Source of the DNA: Lolium rigidum
Lineage: Eukaryota > Streptophyta > Magnoliopsida > Poales > Poaceae
Length of the DNA stretch: 64,000 nt
Direction: 5' to 3'
NCBI RefSeq assembly: GCF_022539505.1
Contig: NC_061508.1
Coordinates: 95,273,276 to 95,337,275 of the forward strand
Shown: positions 44,919-56,880 of the stretch, piece by piece
How the letters are laid out: every line of letters starts with the position of its first letter
How positions within the stretch are numbered: the stretch's first letter is position 1
Made by a program: the position numbers and the translations under genes
Notes under the pieces: model-generated
What the model saw: the letters and a program-made list of their open reading frames with translations, nothing else
Databases searched by the model: none
What the model was told of the DNA's origin: nothing

Positions 44919-45028
44919 AGCCGCCGGCGAGGGTACCCGGTGCTGGAGGTCAAAGATGGTGTCGGCGACCGAGGACCTGATTGCGTTTTCGTGAAAAAAT
45001 TTGGGGGTCTATTGTAAATGTCAAGTCT

Positions 45029-46634
45029 TGGCGTGTAAGACACACGTCCGTTGGGAACCCCAAGAGGAAGGTGTGATGCGCACAGCAGCAAGTTTTCCCT
45101 CAGTAAGAAACCAAGGTTATCGAACCAGTAGGAGTCAAGGAAACACGTGAAGGTTGTTGGTGGCGGAGTGTAGTGCGGCGCAACACCAGGGATTCCGGCG
45201 CCAACGTGGAACCTCGCACAACACAATCAAAGTACTTTGCCCCAACGTAACAGTGAGGTTGTCAATCTCACCGGCTTGCTGTAAACAAAGGATTAGATGT
45301 ATAGTGTGGAAGATGATGTTTGTTTGCGAAGAACAATAAAGAACAGAGTTTGCAGTAGATTGTATTTCAGATGTAAAGAATGGACCGGGGTCCACGAGTT
45401 CACTAGTGGTGTCTCTCCCATAAGATAAATAGCATGTTGGGTGAACAAATTACGGTTGGGCAATTGACAAATAGAGAGGGCATAACAATGCACATACTTA
45501 TCACGATGACTACTATGAGATTTAATCGGGGCATTACGACAAAGTACATAGACCGCTATCCAAAGCATGCATCTATGCCTAAAAAGTCCACCTTCAAGGT
45601 TATCATCCGAACCCCTTCCAGGTATTAAGTTGCAAACAACAGACAATTGCATTAAGTATGGTGCGTAATGTAATCAACACAAATATCCTTAGACAAAGCA
45701 TTGATGTTTTATCCCTAGTGACAACAAGCACATCCACAACCTTAGAACTTTCTGTCACTCGTCTCGCATTCAATGGAGGCATGAACCCACTATCGAGCAT
45801 AAAAACTCCCTCTTGGAGTTACAAGTATCAACTTGGCCAGAGCCTCTACTAGCAACGGAGAGCATGCAAGAACATAAACAACATATATATGATAGATTGA
45901 TAATCAACTTGACATAGTATTCCATATTCATCGGATCCCAACAAACACAACATGTAGCATTACAAATAGATGATCTTGATCATGATAGGCAGCTCACAAG
46001 ATCTAACATGATAGCACAATGAGGAGAAGACAACCATCTAGCTACTGCTATGGACCCATAGTCCAGGGGTGAACTACTCACACATCAATCCGGAGGCGAT
46101 CATGGTGATGAAGAATCCTCCGGGAGATGATTCCCCTCTCCGGCAGGGTGTCGGAGGCGATCTCCTGAATCCCCCGAGATGGGATTGGCGACGGCGGCGT
46201 CTCTGGAAGGTTTCCCGTATCGTGGCTCTCGGTACAGGGTTTTTCGCGACGAAGGCTTTAATTAGGCGGAAGGGCAGGGTTGGAGGGCTGGCGAGGGGCC
46301 CACACCATAGGGCGGCGCGGAACCCCCTCTGGCCGCGCGGCCCTATGGTGGCGGCGCCTAGTCGCCCCACTTCGTAATCCCTTCGGTCTTCTGGAAGCTT
46401 CGTGGAAAAATAAGACTCTGGGCGTTGATTTCGTCCAATTCCGAGAATATTTCCTTTGTAGGATTTCTGAAACCAAAAACAGCAGAAAACAAAGAATCGG
46501 CTCTTCGGCATCTCGTCAATAGGTTAGTGCCGGAAAATGCATAATAATGACATAAAGTGTGTATAAAACATGTGAGTATCATCATAAAAGTAGCATGGAA
46601 CATAAGAAATTATAGATACGTTTGAGACGTATCA
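45029..46634 (-). repeat. element C 3' LTR
   Basis: A 1606-bp LTR. The minus strand begins TGATACGTCTCAAACGTATC. The outer terminus has lost two bases relative to the 5' LTR (TGGCGTG against TGATGGCGTG on the plus strand). Confidence 0.88.
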
Positions 46635-48508
46635 AGCATCCCCAAGCTTAGTTCCTACTCGCCCTCGAGTAGGTAAACGATAACAAAGATAATTTCTGAA
46701 GTGACATGCTATCATAATCTTGATTAATACTATTGTAAAGCATATGAGATGAATGCAGCGATCCGAAGCAATGGTAAAGACAATGAATAAACAACTGAAT
46801 CATATAGCAAAGACTTTTCATTAATAGTACTTTCAAGACAAGCATCAATAAGACTTGCATAAGAGTTAGCTCATAAAGCAATAAATTCTTAGTAGAAAGC
46901 TTTGAAGCAACACAAAGGAAGATATAAGTTTCAGCAGTTGCTTTCAACTTCAACATATTTATCTCATGGATAATTGTCAACACAAAGTAATATAACAAGT
47001 GCAATAGGTAAACATGTAAGATTCAATGCACACAATTGATACAAGTGTTTGCTTCTAAGATAGAAAGAAGTAGGTAGACTGACTCAACAATAAAGTAGAA
47101 GATAGGCCCTTCGCAGAGGGAAGCATGGATTACTATTTTTGTGCTAGAGCTTTTCATTTTGAAAACATAGAAACAATTTTGTCAATGGTAGTAATAAATC
47201 ATATGTGTTATGTATAAGACATCCTATAAGTTGCAAGCCTCATGCATAGATTACCAATAGTGCCCGCACCTTGTCCTAATTAGCTTGGATTTACATGGAT
47301 TATCATTGCATAACATATGTTTCAACCAAGTGTCACAAAGGGTACCTCTATGCCGCCTGTACAAAGGTCTAAGGAGAAAGATCGCATTTGATTTCTCGTT
47401 TTTGATTATTCTCAACTTAGACATCCATACCGGGACAACATAGACAATAGATAATGGACTCCTCTTTAATACATAAGCATTCAACAACAGATAATATTCT
47501 CATAAGAGATTGAGGATTAATTGTCCAAACTGAAACTTCCACCATAGATCATGGCTTTAGTTAGCGGCCCAATGTTCTTCTCTAACAATATGCATACTCA
47601 AACCATTTGATCATGATAAATCACCCTTACTTCAGACAAGACGAACATGTATAGCAACTCACATGATATTCAACAAAGGTGTAATAGTTGGTGGCGTCCC
47701 CAGAAACATGGTTACCGCTCAACAAGCAACTTATAAGAAATAAGATACATAAGCTACATATTCTTCACCACAATAGTTTTTAAAGCTATTTTCCCATGAG
47801 CTATATATTTCAAGGACAAAGAATAGAATTTTAAAGGTAGCACTCAAGTAATTTACTTTGGAATGGCAGAGAAATACCATGTAGTAAGTAGGTATGGTGG
47901 ACACAAATGGCATAGTTTTTGGCTCAAGGATTTGGATGCACGAGAAGTAATCCCTCTCAATACAAGGCTAGGCTAGCAAGGTTGTTTGAAGCAAACTCAA
48001 GTATAAAACGGTACAGCAAAACTTACTAAGAACATATTGCAAGCATTATAAGACTCTACATTGTCTCCTTGTTGTTCAAACACCTTAACCAGAAAATGTC
48101 TAGACTCTAGAGAGACCAACCATGCAAACCAAATTTTAACAAGCTCTATGTAGTTATTCATTAATAGGTGCAAAGTACATGATGCAAGAGCTTAAACATG
48201 ATCTATACGAGCACAACAATTGCCAAGTATCAAATTATTCAAGACATTATACCAATTACCACATGAAGTATTTTCTGTTTCCAACCATATAACAATGAAC
48301 GAAGCAATTTCAACCTTCGCCATGAACATTAAAAGTAAAGCTAAGAACATATGTGTTCATACGAAACAACGGAGCGTGTCTCTCTCCCACACAAAGAATG
48401 CTAGGATCCAATTTTATTCAAACAAAAACAAAAACAAAAACAAACAGACGCTCCAAGTAAAGCACATAAGATGTGACGGAATAAAAATATAGTTTCACTA
48501 GAGGTGAC

Positions 48509-50100
48509 TGATACGTCTCCGACGTATCGATAATTTCTTATGTTCCATGCCACATTATTGATGATATCTACATGTTTTATACACATTATATGTCGTATTT
48601 ATGCATTTTCCGGCACTAACCTATTAACGACATGCCGAAGATCCAGTTGCTGTTTTCTGCTGTTTTTGGTTTCAGAAATCCTACAAAGGAAATATTCTCG
48701 GAATTGGACGAAATCAACGCCGAGGGTCCTATTTTTGCACGAAGTTTCCATAAGACCGAAGGGGGAAGGAAGTGGGGCCACGAGGCGCCGACACAACAGG
48801 GCGGCGCGGCCTGGACCCTGGCCGCGCGGCCCTGGTGTGTGGGGCCCTCGTGTGGCCCCCCGCGTTGCCCTTCCGCCTACTTAAAGCCTTCGTCGCGAAA
48901 CCCCCGCACCGAGAGCCACGATACGGAAAACCTCACCGAGACGCCGCCGCCGCCAATCCCATCTCGGGGGATTCAGAGATCGCTCTCCGCACCCTGCCGG
49001 AGAGGGGAATCATCTCCCGGCGGACTCTTCACGGCCATGGTCGCCTCCGGAGTGATGAGTGAGTAGTTCACCCCTGGACTATGGGTCCATAGCAGTAGCT
49101 AGATGGTTGTCTTCTCCTCATGTGCTTCATTGTCGGATCTTGTGAGCTGCCTAACATGATCAAGATCATCTATCTGTAATTCTATATGTTGTGTTTGTCG
49201 GGATCCGGTGGATAGAGAATACTATGTTATGTTGATTATTAATCTATTACCTATGTGTTGTTTATGATCTTGCATGCTCTCCGTTATTAGTAGAGGCTCG
49301 GCCAAGTTTTTGCTCTTAACTCCAAGAGGGAGTATTTATGCTCGATAGTGGGTTCATGCCTCCATTAAATCTGGGACAAGTGATGTAAAGTTCTAAGGTT
49401 GTGGATGTGTCGTTGCCACTAGGGATAAAACATTGATGCTATGTCCGAGGATGTAGTTATTGATTACATTACGCACCATACTTAATGCAATTGTCCGTTG
49501 TTTTGCAACTTAATACCGGAAGGGGTTCGGATGATAACCTCGAAGGTGGACTTTTTAGGCATAGATGCATGCCGGATAGCGGTCTATGTACTTTGTCGTA
49601 ATGCCCAATTAAATCTCACAATATTCATCATATCATGTATGTGCATTGTCATGCTCTCTTTATTTGTCAATTGCCCGACCGTAATTTGTTCACCCAACAT
49701 GCTATTTATCTTATGGGAGAGACACCTCTAGTGAACCGTGGACCCCGGTCCATTCTTTACATCAAATACAATCTATCGCAATACTTGTTCTACTCGTTTT
49801 CTCGCAAACAATCATCATCCACACTATACATCTAATCCTTTGTTACAGCAAGCCGGTGAGATTGACAACCTCACTGTTTCGTTGGGGCAAAGTACTTTGG
49901 TTGTGTTGTGCAGGTTCCACGTTGGCGCCGGAATCCCTGGTGCTGCGCCGCACTACATCTCGCCGCCATCAACCTTCAACGTGCTTCTTGGCTCCTCCTG
50001 GTTCGATAAACCTTGGTTTCTTTCTGAGGGAAAACTTGCCGATGTACGCATCACACCTTCGTCTTGGGGTTCCCAACGGACGCGTGCTGTACGCGTATCA
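48509..50100 (+). repeat. element B 5' LTR
   Basis: A 1592-bp LTR beginning TGATACGTCTCCGACGTATC and ending TACGCGTATCA. Confidence 0.9.
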
Positions 50101-50111
50101 AGCACTTTTTC

Positions 50112-50129
50112 TGGCGCCGTTGCCGGGGA
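50112..50129 (+). other. element B primer-binding site (tRNA-Asp)
   Basis: TGGCGCCGTTGCCGGGGA, exact, 11 bases after the 5' LTR. Confidence 0.85.
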
Positions 50130-50198
50130 ACTGAAGAAAAGTTACACCACAAACATTTCTAACTCCCACGTCAACTACACGCCAGCAAGCACTTTTTC

Positions 50199-50216
50199 TG
50201 GCGCCGTTGCCGGGGA
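50199..50216 (+). repeat. second primer-site copy in element B
   Basis: AGCACTTTTTCTGGCGCCG and the rest of the primer site recur 87 bp after the first copy. The following GAGATCAAGACACGCTGC matches what follows the single primer site in element C, so the first copy and its spacer look like a local duplication. Confidence 0.8.
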
Positions 50217-50418
50217 GATCAAGACACGCTGCAAGGGGAGTCTCCACAATCCAATCTCTTTACTTTGTTTTTGTCTTGCTTTATTTTATTTACTACTTTG
50301 TTTGCTGCACTTATATCAAAACACAAAAAAATTAGTTGCTAGCTTTACTTTATTTACGGTCTTGCACTCTATATCAAAAACACAAAAAATTAGTTACTTG
50401 CATTTTACTTTTGTTACT

Positions 50419-50706
50419 ATGTCTAGTTCTGCACTTGTTACTTCTTCACCTGAGGAATTAGTCTTCACTTTTAAACAAGGGGATGAGGAGAGTTTTAAAG
50501 ATGCTTGGTCCAGAATTTTTACTTCTTATCGTAAAACCGAACCTCAAATGACTCTAAGTTTGCTCCTTAGTAATTTTTATTTTGGTCTTATGATTCGCTA
50601 TAGATATGCCTTGGATGCTCTAGTGGGAGGAGATTTCCTTCATTGCAATGGGGATCAAGCTTTTAATGCCATAAAGAAGTTGGTTGCATCACATGATTCA
50701 GCCTAA
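50419..50706 (+). CDS. element B gag-like frame, truncated
   Basis: A 95-residue frame begins MSSSALVTSSPEELVF and continues with GDEESFKDAWSRI, a pattern resembling the start of Ty3/gypsy Gag capsid domains (the F..AW.R core). It stops at 50706 and the sense continues in another frame, so it is a remnant and not a full Gag. No zinc knuckle is present. Confidence 0.5.
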   Translation: MSSSALVTSSPEELVFTFKQGDEESFKDAWSRIFTSYRKTEPQMTLSLLLSNFYFGLMIRYRYALDALVGGDFLHCNGDQAFNAIKKLVASHDSA

Positions 50707-50711
50707 TAACT

Positions 50712-51326
50712 TTGATTCAAGCCCTTATTAGCATTTATAATAGATTAAACACTCTTGAGACAAGTGCATCTCGCTTGAATGAAAATTATGGATATGTTCG
50801 TAACCGTCTTGATCAAGTTTTAGTGAACTCTGGACCTTCATTATGGGATCCTACTATTAAAATTGTTATCGGTGACCAAACTCTTCATGCTAATTGTGAT
50901 ATTATGTCTGAATTTTGCCTAATGCCTAAGAGTATTCATGAATCTTTGAAACTTTGGGGATTTGTTGAAGGGGGAGAAGGAATAACTCTTATTGATAACT
51001 CGTTATAATTCCTAAAGGAATAGCTGCGGGTGTGCATACAACCATTCTTGGGAGAACAATATCCATTGATTATCTTGTTATTAAATGTGCAGGAACAGGA
51101 CAAATCACACTCTGAAGATCCCCGCTCGAAACTATTGGGAGCAGTCATAGACATGGGAGAAGGCACCCTAAAATTCACCTCTACACCCGGGGTAGACATA
51201 TATTCCCTAAGCCAAAGAGTAAGAAAAAGAACAAGAAAGGTAAGGGTAAAGCCCAAGGTAATGTCGATGCTCCATCTCTTGATAATACTTGATACACACT
51301 TTCCGCGCCTAGCTGAAAGGCGTTAA
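50712..51326 (+). pseudogene. element B protease-region remnant
   Basis: A frame from 50712 to 51008 (IGDQTLHANCDIMSEFCLMP) and one from 51030 to 51326 (LGAVIDMGEGTLKF) resemble the stretch around the aspartic protease of Athila polyproteins. The usual catalytic DTG or DSG is replaced, and the frames are separated by a stop. The adjoining frame ends in a lysine-rich tail and PSLDNT. Confidence 0.45.
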
Positions 51327-53883
51327 AGAAAAGCGCTTATGGGAGACAACCCATGTTTTTACTACAGTATTTTTGTTTTGAATTTGAGTCTTGGAAGTTG
51401 TTTACTACTGTAGAAACCTCTCCTTCTCTTAGTTTTGTGCATTGTTGTGCCAAGTAAAGTCGTTGATAGTAAGGTTCATACTAGATTTGGATTACTGCGC
51501 AGAAACAGATTTCTTTGCTGTCACGAATTTCGACTCTGCCTCTCCGTAGGTAGCTCAGAAAATTATGCCAATTTACGTGCGTGATCCTCAGATATGTACG
51601 CAACTTTCATTCAATTTGGGCATTTTCATTTGAGCAAGTATGGTGCCTCGATAAAATTCATCTTTACGGACCGTTCTGCTTTTGACAGATTCTGCCTTTT
51701 ATTTCGCATTGCCTCTTTTGCTATGATGGATGAATTTCTTTGTTCCATTAATGTCCAGTAGCTTTATGCAATGTCCAGAAGTGTTAAGAATGATTATGTC
51801 ACCTCTGAACATGTTAGTTTTTATTGTGCACTAACCCTCTAATGAGTTGTTTCGAGTTTGGTGTGGAGGAAGTTTTCAAGGATCAAAAGAGGGAGATGAT
51901 ACAATATGATTAAGGAGAGTGAAAGCTCTAAGCTTGGGGATGCCCCGGTGGTTCACCCCTGCATATTTTAAGAAGACTCAAGCGTCTAAGCTTGGGGATG
52001 CCCAAGGCATCCCCTTCTTCACCGACAACATTATCGAGTTCCTCCCCCGAAACTATATTTTTATTCCGTCACATCTTATGTACTTTGCTTGGAGCGTCGG
52101 TTTGTTTTTGTTTTTGTTTTGTTTGAATAAAATGGATCCTAGCATTCACCGTGTGGGAGAGAGACACGCTCCGCTGTTGCATATGGACAAATATGTCCTT
52201 AGGCTTTACTCATAGTATTCATGGCGAAGGTTGAATCTTCTTCGTTAAATTGTTATATGGTTGGAATTGAGAAATGCTACATGTAGTAATTGATAAAATG
52301 TCTTGGATAATTTGATACTTGGCAAGTGCTCATGTTTAAGCTCTTGCATCATATACTTTGCACCTATTAATGAAGAAACACCTAGAGCTTGCTAAATTTG
52401 GTTTGCATATTTGGTCTCTCTAAAGTCTAGATAATTTCTAGTATTGAGTTTTGAACAACAAGGAAGACGGTGTAGAGTCTTATAATGTTTACAATATGTC
52501 TTTTATGTGAGTTTTGCTGCACCGGTTCATCCTTGTGTTTGTTTCAAATAACCTTGCTAGCCTAAACCTTGTATCGAGAGGGAATACTTCTCATGCATCC
52601 AAAATCCTTGAGCCAACCACTATGCCATTTGTGTCCACCATACCTACCTACTACATGGTATTTCTCCGCCATTCCAAAGTAAATTGCTTGAGTGCTACCT
52701 TTAAATTTCCATCATTCGCCTTTGCAATATATAGCTCATGGGACAAATAGCTTAAAAACTATTGTGGTATTGAATATGTACTTATGCACTTTATCTCTTA
52801 TTAAGTTGTTTGTTGTGCGATAACCATGTTCCTGGGGACGCCATCAACTACTCTTTGTTGAATATCATGTGAGTTGCTATGCATGTCCGTCTTGTCTGAA
52901 GTAAGGGAGATCTACCACCTTAATGGTTAGAGCATGCATATTGTTAGAGAAGAACATTGGGCCGCTAACTAAAGCCATGAATCATGGTGGAAGTTTCAGC
53001 TTTTGGACATATATCCTCAATCTCATATGAGAACATTAATTGTTGCTACATGCTTATGCATTAAAGAGGAGTCCATTATCCGTTGTCTATGTTGTCCCGG
53101 TATGGATGTCTAAGTTGAGAATAATCAAAAGCGAGAAATCCAAAATGCGAGCTTTCTCCTTAGACCTTTGTACAGAGCGGCATAGAAGTACCCCTTTGTG
53201 ACACTTGGTTAAAACATGTGTATTGCGATGATCCCGGTAGTCCAAGCTAATTATGACAAGGTGCGGGCACTATTAGTATACTATGCATGAGGCTTGCAAC
53301 TTGTAAGATATAATTTACATGATACATATGCTTTATTACTACCGTTGACAAAATTGTTTCTTGTTTTCGAAACCAAAGCTCTAGCACAAATATAGCAATC
53401 AATGCTTCCCTCTGCGAAGGGCCTTTCTTTTACTTTTATGTTGAGTCAGTTCACCTATCTCTCTCCACCTCAAGAAGCAAACACTTGTGTGAACTGTGCA
53501 TTGATTCCTACATACTTGCATATTGCACTTGTTATATTACTCTATGTTGACAATTATCCATGAGATATACATGTTACAAGTTGAAAGCAACCGCTGAAAC
53601 TTAATCTTCCTTTGTGTTGCTTCAATACCTTTACTTTGATTTATTGCTTTATGAGTTAACTCTTATGCAAGACTTATTGATGCTTGTCTTGAAGTACTAT
53701 TCATGAAAAGTCTTTTCTTTATGATTCATTTGTTTACTCATGTCATTACCATTGTTTTGATCGCTGCATTCATTACATATGCTTACAATAGTATGATCAA
53801 GGTTATGATGGCATGTCACTCCAGAAATTATCTTTGTTATCGTTTACCTGCTCGGGACGAGTAGGAACTAAGCTTGGGGATGC
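51327..53883 (+). other. element B non-coding 3' half
   Basis: Homologous to the same part of A and, inverted, C. It holds the hairpin GGGGATGCC-CAA-GGCATCCCC at 51994-52014 and repeated AAGCTTGGGGATGC words, the last of them the polypurine tract before 53884. Confidence 0.7.
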
Positions 53884-55474
53884 TGATACGTCTCCGACGT
53901 ATCGATAATTTCTTATGTTCCATGCCACATTATTGATGATATCTACATGTTTTATACACATTATATGTCGTATTTATGCATTTTCCGGCACTAACCTATT
54001 AACGAGATGCCGAAGAGCCAGTCTTGTTTTCTCGCTGTTTTCGGTTTCGTAAATCCTACAAAGGAAATATTCTCGGAATTGGACGAAATCAACGCCCGGG
54101 GTCCTATTTTTGCACGAAGCTTCTAGAAGACCGAAGGGGAAGGAAGTGGGGCCACGAGGCGCCGACACAACAGGGCGGCGCGGCCCGGACTCCGGCCGCG
54201 CGGCCCGGTGTGTGGGGCCCTCGTGTGGCCCCCCGCGTTGCCCTTCCGCCTACTTAAAGCCTTCATCGCGAAACCCCCGGTACCGAGAGCCACGATACGG
54301 AAAACCTATGCGAGACGCCGCCGCCGCCAACCCCATCTCGGGGGATTCGAGAGATCGCCTCCGGCACCCCGCCGGAGAGGGGAATCATCTCCCGGAGGAC
54401 TCTTCACCGCCATGGTCGCCTCCGGAGTGATGAGTGAGTAGTTCACCCCCGGACTATGGGTCCATAGCGGTAGCTAGATGGTTGCCTTCTCCTCATGTGC
54501 TTCATTGTCGGATCTTGTGAGCTGCCTAACATGATCAAGATCATCTATCTGTAATTCTATATGTTGTGTTTGTCGGGATCCGGTGGATAGAGAATACTAT
54601 GTTATGTTGATTATCAATCTATTACCTATGTGTTGTTTATGATCTTGCATGCTCTCCGTTATTAGTAGAGGCTCTGGCCAAGTTTTTGCTCTTAACTCCA
54701 AGAGGGAGTATTTATGCTCGATAGTGGGTTCATGCCTCCATTAAATCTGGGACAGGTGACGGAAAGTTCTAAGGTTGTGGATGTGTTGTTGCCACTAGGG
54801 ATAAAACATTGATGCTATGTCCGAGGATGTAGTTATTGATTACATTACGCACCATACTTAATGCAATTGTCGGTTGTTTTGCAACTTAATACTGGAAGGG
54901 GTTCGGATGATAACCTGAAGGTGGACTTTTTAGGCATAGATGCATGTCTGGATAGCGGTCTATGTACTTTGTCGTAATGCCCAATTAAATCTCACAATAT
55001 TCATCATATCATGTATGTGCATTGTCATGCTCTCTTTATTTGTCAATTGCCCGACTGTAATTTGTTCACCCAACATGCTATTTATCTTATGGGAGAGACA
55101 CCTCTAGTGAACTGTGGACCCCGGTCCATTCTTTACATCAAATACAATCTACTGCAATACTTGTTCTACTGTTTTCTGCAAACAATCATCATCCACACTA
55201 TACATCTAATCCTTTGTTATAGCAAGCCGGTGAGATTGACAACCTCATTGTTTCGTTGGGGCAAAGTACTTTGGTTGCGTTGTGCAGGTTCCACGTTGGC
55301 GCCGGAATCCCTGGTGTTGCGCCGCACTACATCTCGCCGCCATCAACCTTCAACGTGCTTCTTGGCTCCTCCTGGTTCGATAAACCTTGGTTTCTTTCTG
55401 AGGGAAAACTTGCCGCTGTACGCATCACACCTTCCTCTTGGGGTTCCCAACGGACGCGTGCTGTACGCGTATCG
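53884..55474 (+). repeat. element B 3' LTR
   Basis: A 1591-bp LTR. Its last base is G instead of A (TATCG against TATCA), directly before the target duplication. The LTRs differ at scattered positions, with one-base indels. Confidence 0.9.
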
Positions 55475-55908
55475 GTGACTCGATAAGTTGTCGATGAAGA
55501 AGGGATGCCTTGGGCATCCCCAAGCTTAGATGCTTGAGTCTTCTTAAAATATGCAGGGATGAACCACGGGGGCATCCCCAAGCTTAGACTTTTCACTCTT
55601 CTTGATCATATTGTATCATCCTCCTCTCTTGACCCTTGAAAACTTCCTCCACACCAAACTCAAAACAAACTTATTAGAGGGTTAGTGCATAATTGAAAAT
55701 TCATATATTCAGAGGTGACATAATCATTCTTAACACTTCTGGACATTGCACAAAGCTACTGAAAGTTAATGGAACAAAGAAATCCATCAAACATAGCAAA
55801 ACAGGCAATGCGAAATAAAAGGCAGAATTTGTCAAAACAAAACAGTCCGTAAAGACGAATTTTTCTGGGGCACTTAACTGTGCATTGTATTGTCGAGAGT
55901 ATTGTGAA

Positions 55909-56556
55909 TCAAGTATTGTCGAGAGATGAAGAATCAACAGAGGGGTTTGGAGTTTTCTCAACTATGCATTGTATCTTATCTATGTAAGTTTCAGAGGTCC
56001 CTTTTTCATTACTCTTAGGCTTGCTATTCTCATCAAACAAATTTTCAGGAACAAGCCAACCATAGTTATTTTCTAGAGCTTCATGCATTCCTAGGAGCTT
56101 ACTAGGTATCGGTACTTTAATCTCCCCACCATCATTAACATTATTAGTGTACTTTATTCTATCCATGTCCATCTTTTCAAGTGTTCTTGCAAAATCGGTG
56201 AAAAGACCAAGCCTCTTATGCTTAATAAAAACTTTTCTAGCTTCTTTAGCTATATCACCAAATTCTCTAAGAAGGACATCCAAAACAAAATTTCTCTTTT
56301 CTCCCATTTCCATATCAGAGTGTGTAAGCAACATATGTTGAATTATAGGATTGAGATTAACAAATCTAGTTTCCAACATGTGTATTAAGCAGGCAGTAGC
56401 ACTCTCGTAAGTAGGAGCAACTTTTACCAAGGGTGTATCTTCAAAATCTTCATCCATACTAACATGGGTGAAAAATGCTTCTATATTATCTCTTCCAATG
56501 ATAGACCCTCGTCCTACGGCCGGTATGTCTTTCAGAGTGAAGTAAGGAGGAAACAT
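55909..56556 (-). CDS. element C cargo ORF, 215 residues, unknown function
   Basis: The frame is intact from the ATG at 56556-56554; an in-frame ATG 12 codons upstream lies in the AT-rich leader and is less likely. The product is charged and probably helical (for example ETRFVNLNPIIQHMLLTHSD, then KEARKVFIKHKRLGLFTDFA). It has no zinc knuckle, protease DTG/DSG, RT or integrase motif. Its C terminus, SSSLDNT, resembles the PSLDNT end of the decayed frame in element B, so the stop region may be a shared piece of the backbone. It sits where gag belongs. A derived gag fragment is possible, but I cannot demonstrate it. Confidence 0.55.
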   Translation of the reverse strand: MFPPYFTLKDIPAVGRGSIIGRDNIEAFFTHVSMDEDFEDTPLVKVAPTYESATACLIHMLETRFVNLNPIIQHMLLTHSDMEMGEKRNFVLDVLLREFGDIAKEARKVFIKHKRLGLFTDFARTLEKMDMDRIKYTNNVNDGGEIKVPIPSKLLGMHEALENNYGWLVPENLFDENSKPKSNEKGTSETYIDKIQCIVEKTPNPSVDSSSLDNT

Positions 56557-56851
56557 GATGAAATAAACAAAAGGTAAATAAAGTAAATGCAAGTAACTAT
56601 TTTTTTTTGTGTTTTCAATATAAAGAATGCAAACAAGACAGTAAATAAAGTAAATGCAAGTAACTAATTTTTTTGTGTTTTTAATATGGAGAACAAGACA
56701 GTAAATAAAGTAAATCTAGCAACTAATTTTTTTTGTATTTTTGATATAGAGAGCAAACAAAGCAGTAAATAAAGTAAAGTAAAGTAAAGCAAGACAAAAA
56801 CAAAGTAAAGAGATTGGATGTGGGTGACTCCCCTTGCAGCGTGTCTTGATC

Positions 56852-56869
56852 TCCCCGGCAACGGCGCCA
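56852..56869 (-). other. element C primer-binding site (tRNA-Asp)
   Basis: The minus strand reads TGGCGCCGTTGCCGGGGA, an exact complement of the tRNA-Asp 3' end as used by Athila elements. Confidence 0.85.
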
Positions 56870-56880
56870 GAAAAAGAGCT

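Larger units (their letters stand above)
48509..55474 (+). mobile_element. element B: non-autonomous Athila-type LTR element nested in C
   Basis: A full 6966-bp element with target duplication GTGAC (48504-48508 and 55475-55479). LTRs are 48509-50100 and 53884-55474. The tRNA-Asp primer site is intact and, unusually, repeated 87 bp downstream. The internal region holds short frames with gag- and protease-like features (50419-51326), then a non-coding 3' half shared with A and C. RT, RNase H and integrase are absent. B inserted in opposite orientation to C, interrupting the shared non-coding half of C; element A shows the uninterrupted form of that site. Confidence 0.9.

Noticed and set aside
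48509..50100. Segmental duplication between 31.5-33.2, 36.6-38.3, 48.5-50.1 and 53.9-55.5 kb
   Set aside because: The similarity is that of LTRs of separate elements with their own target duplications.
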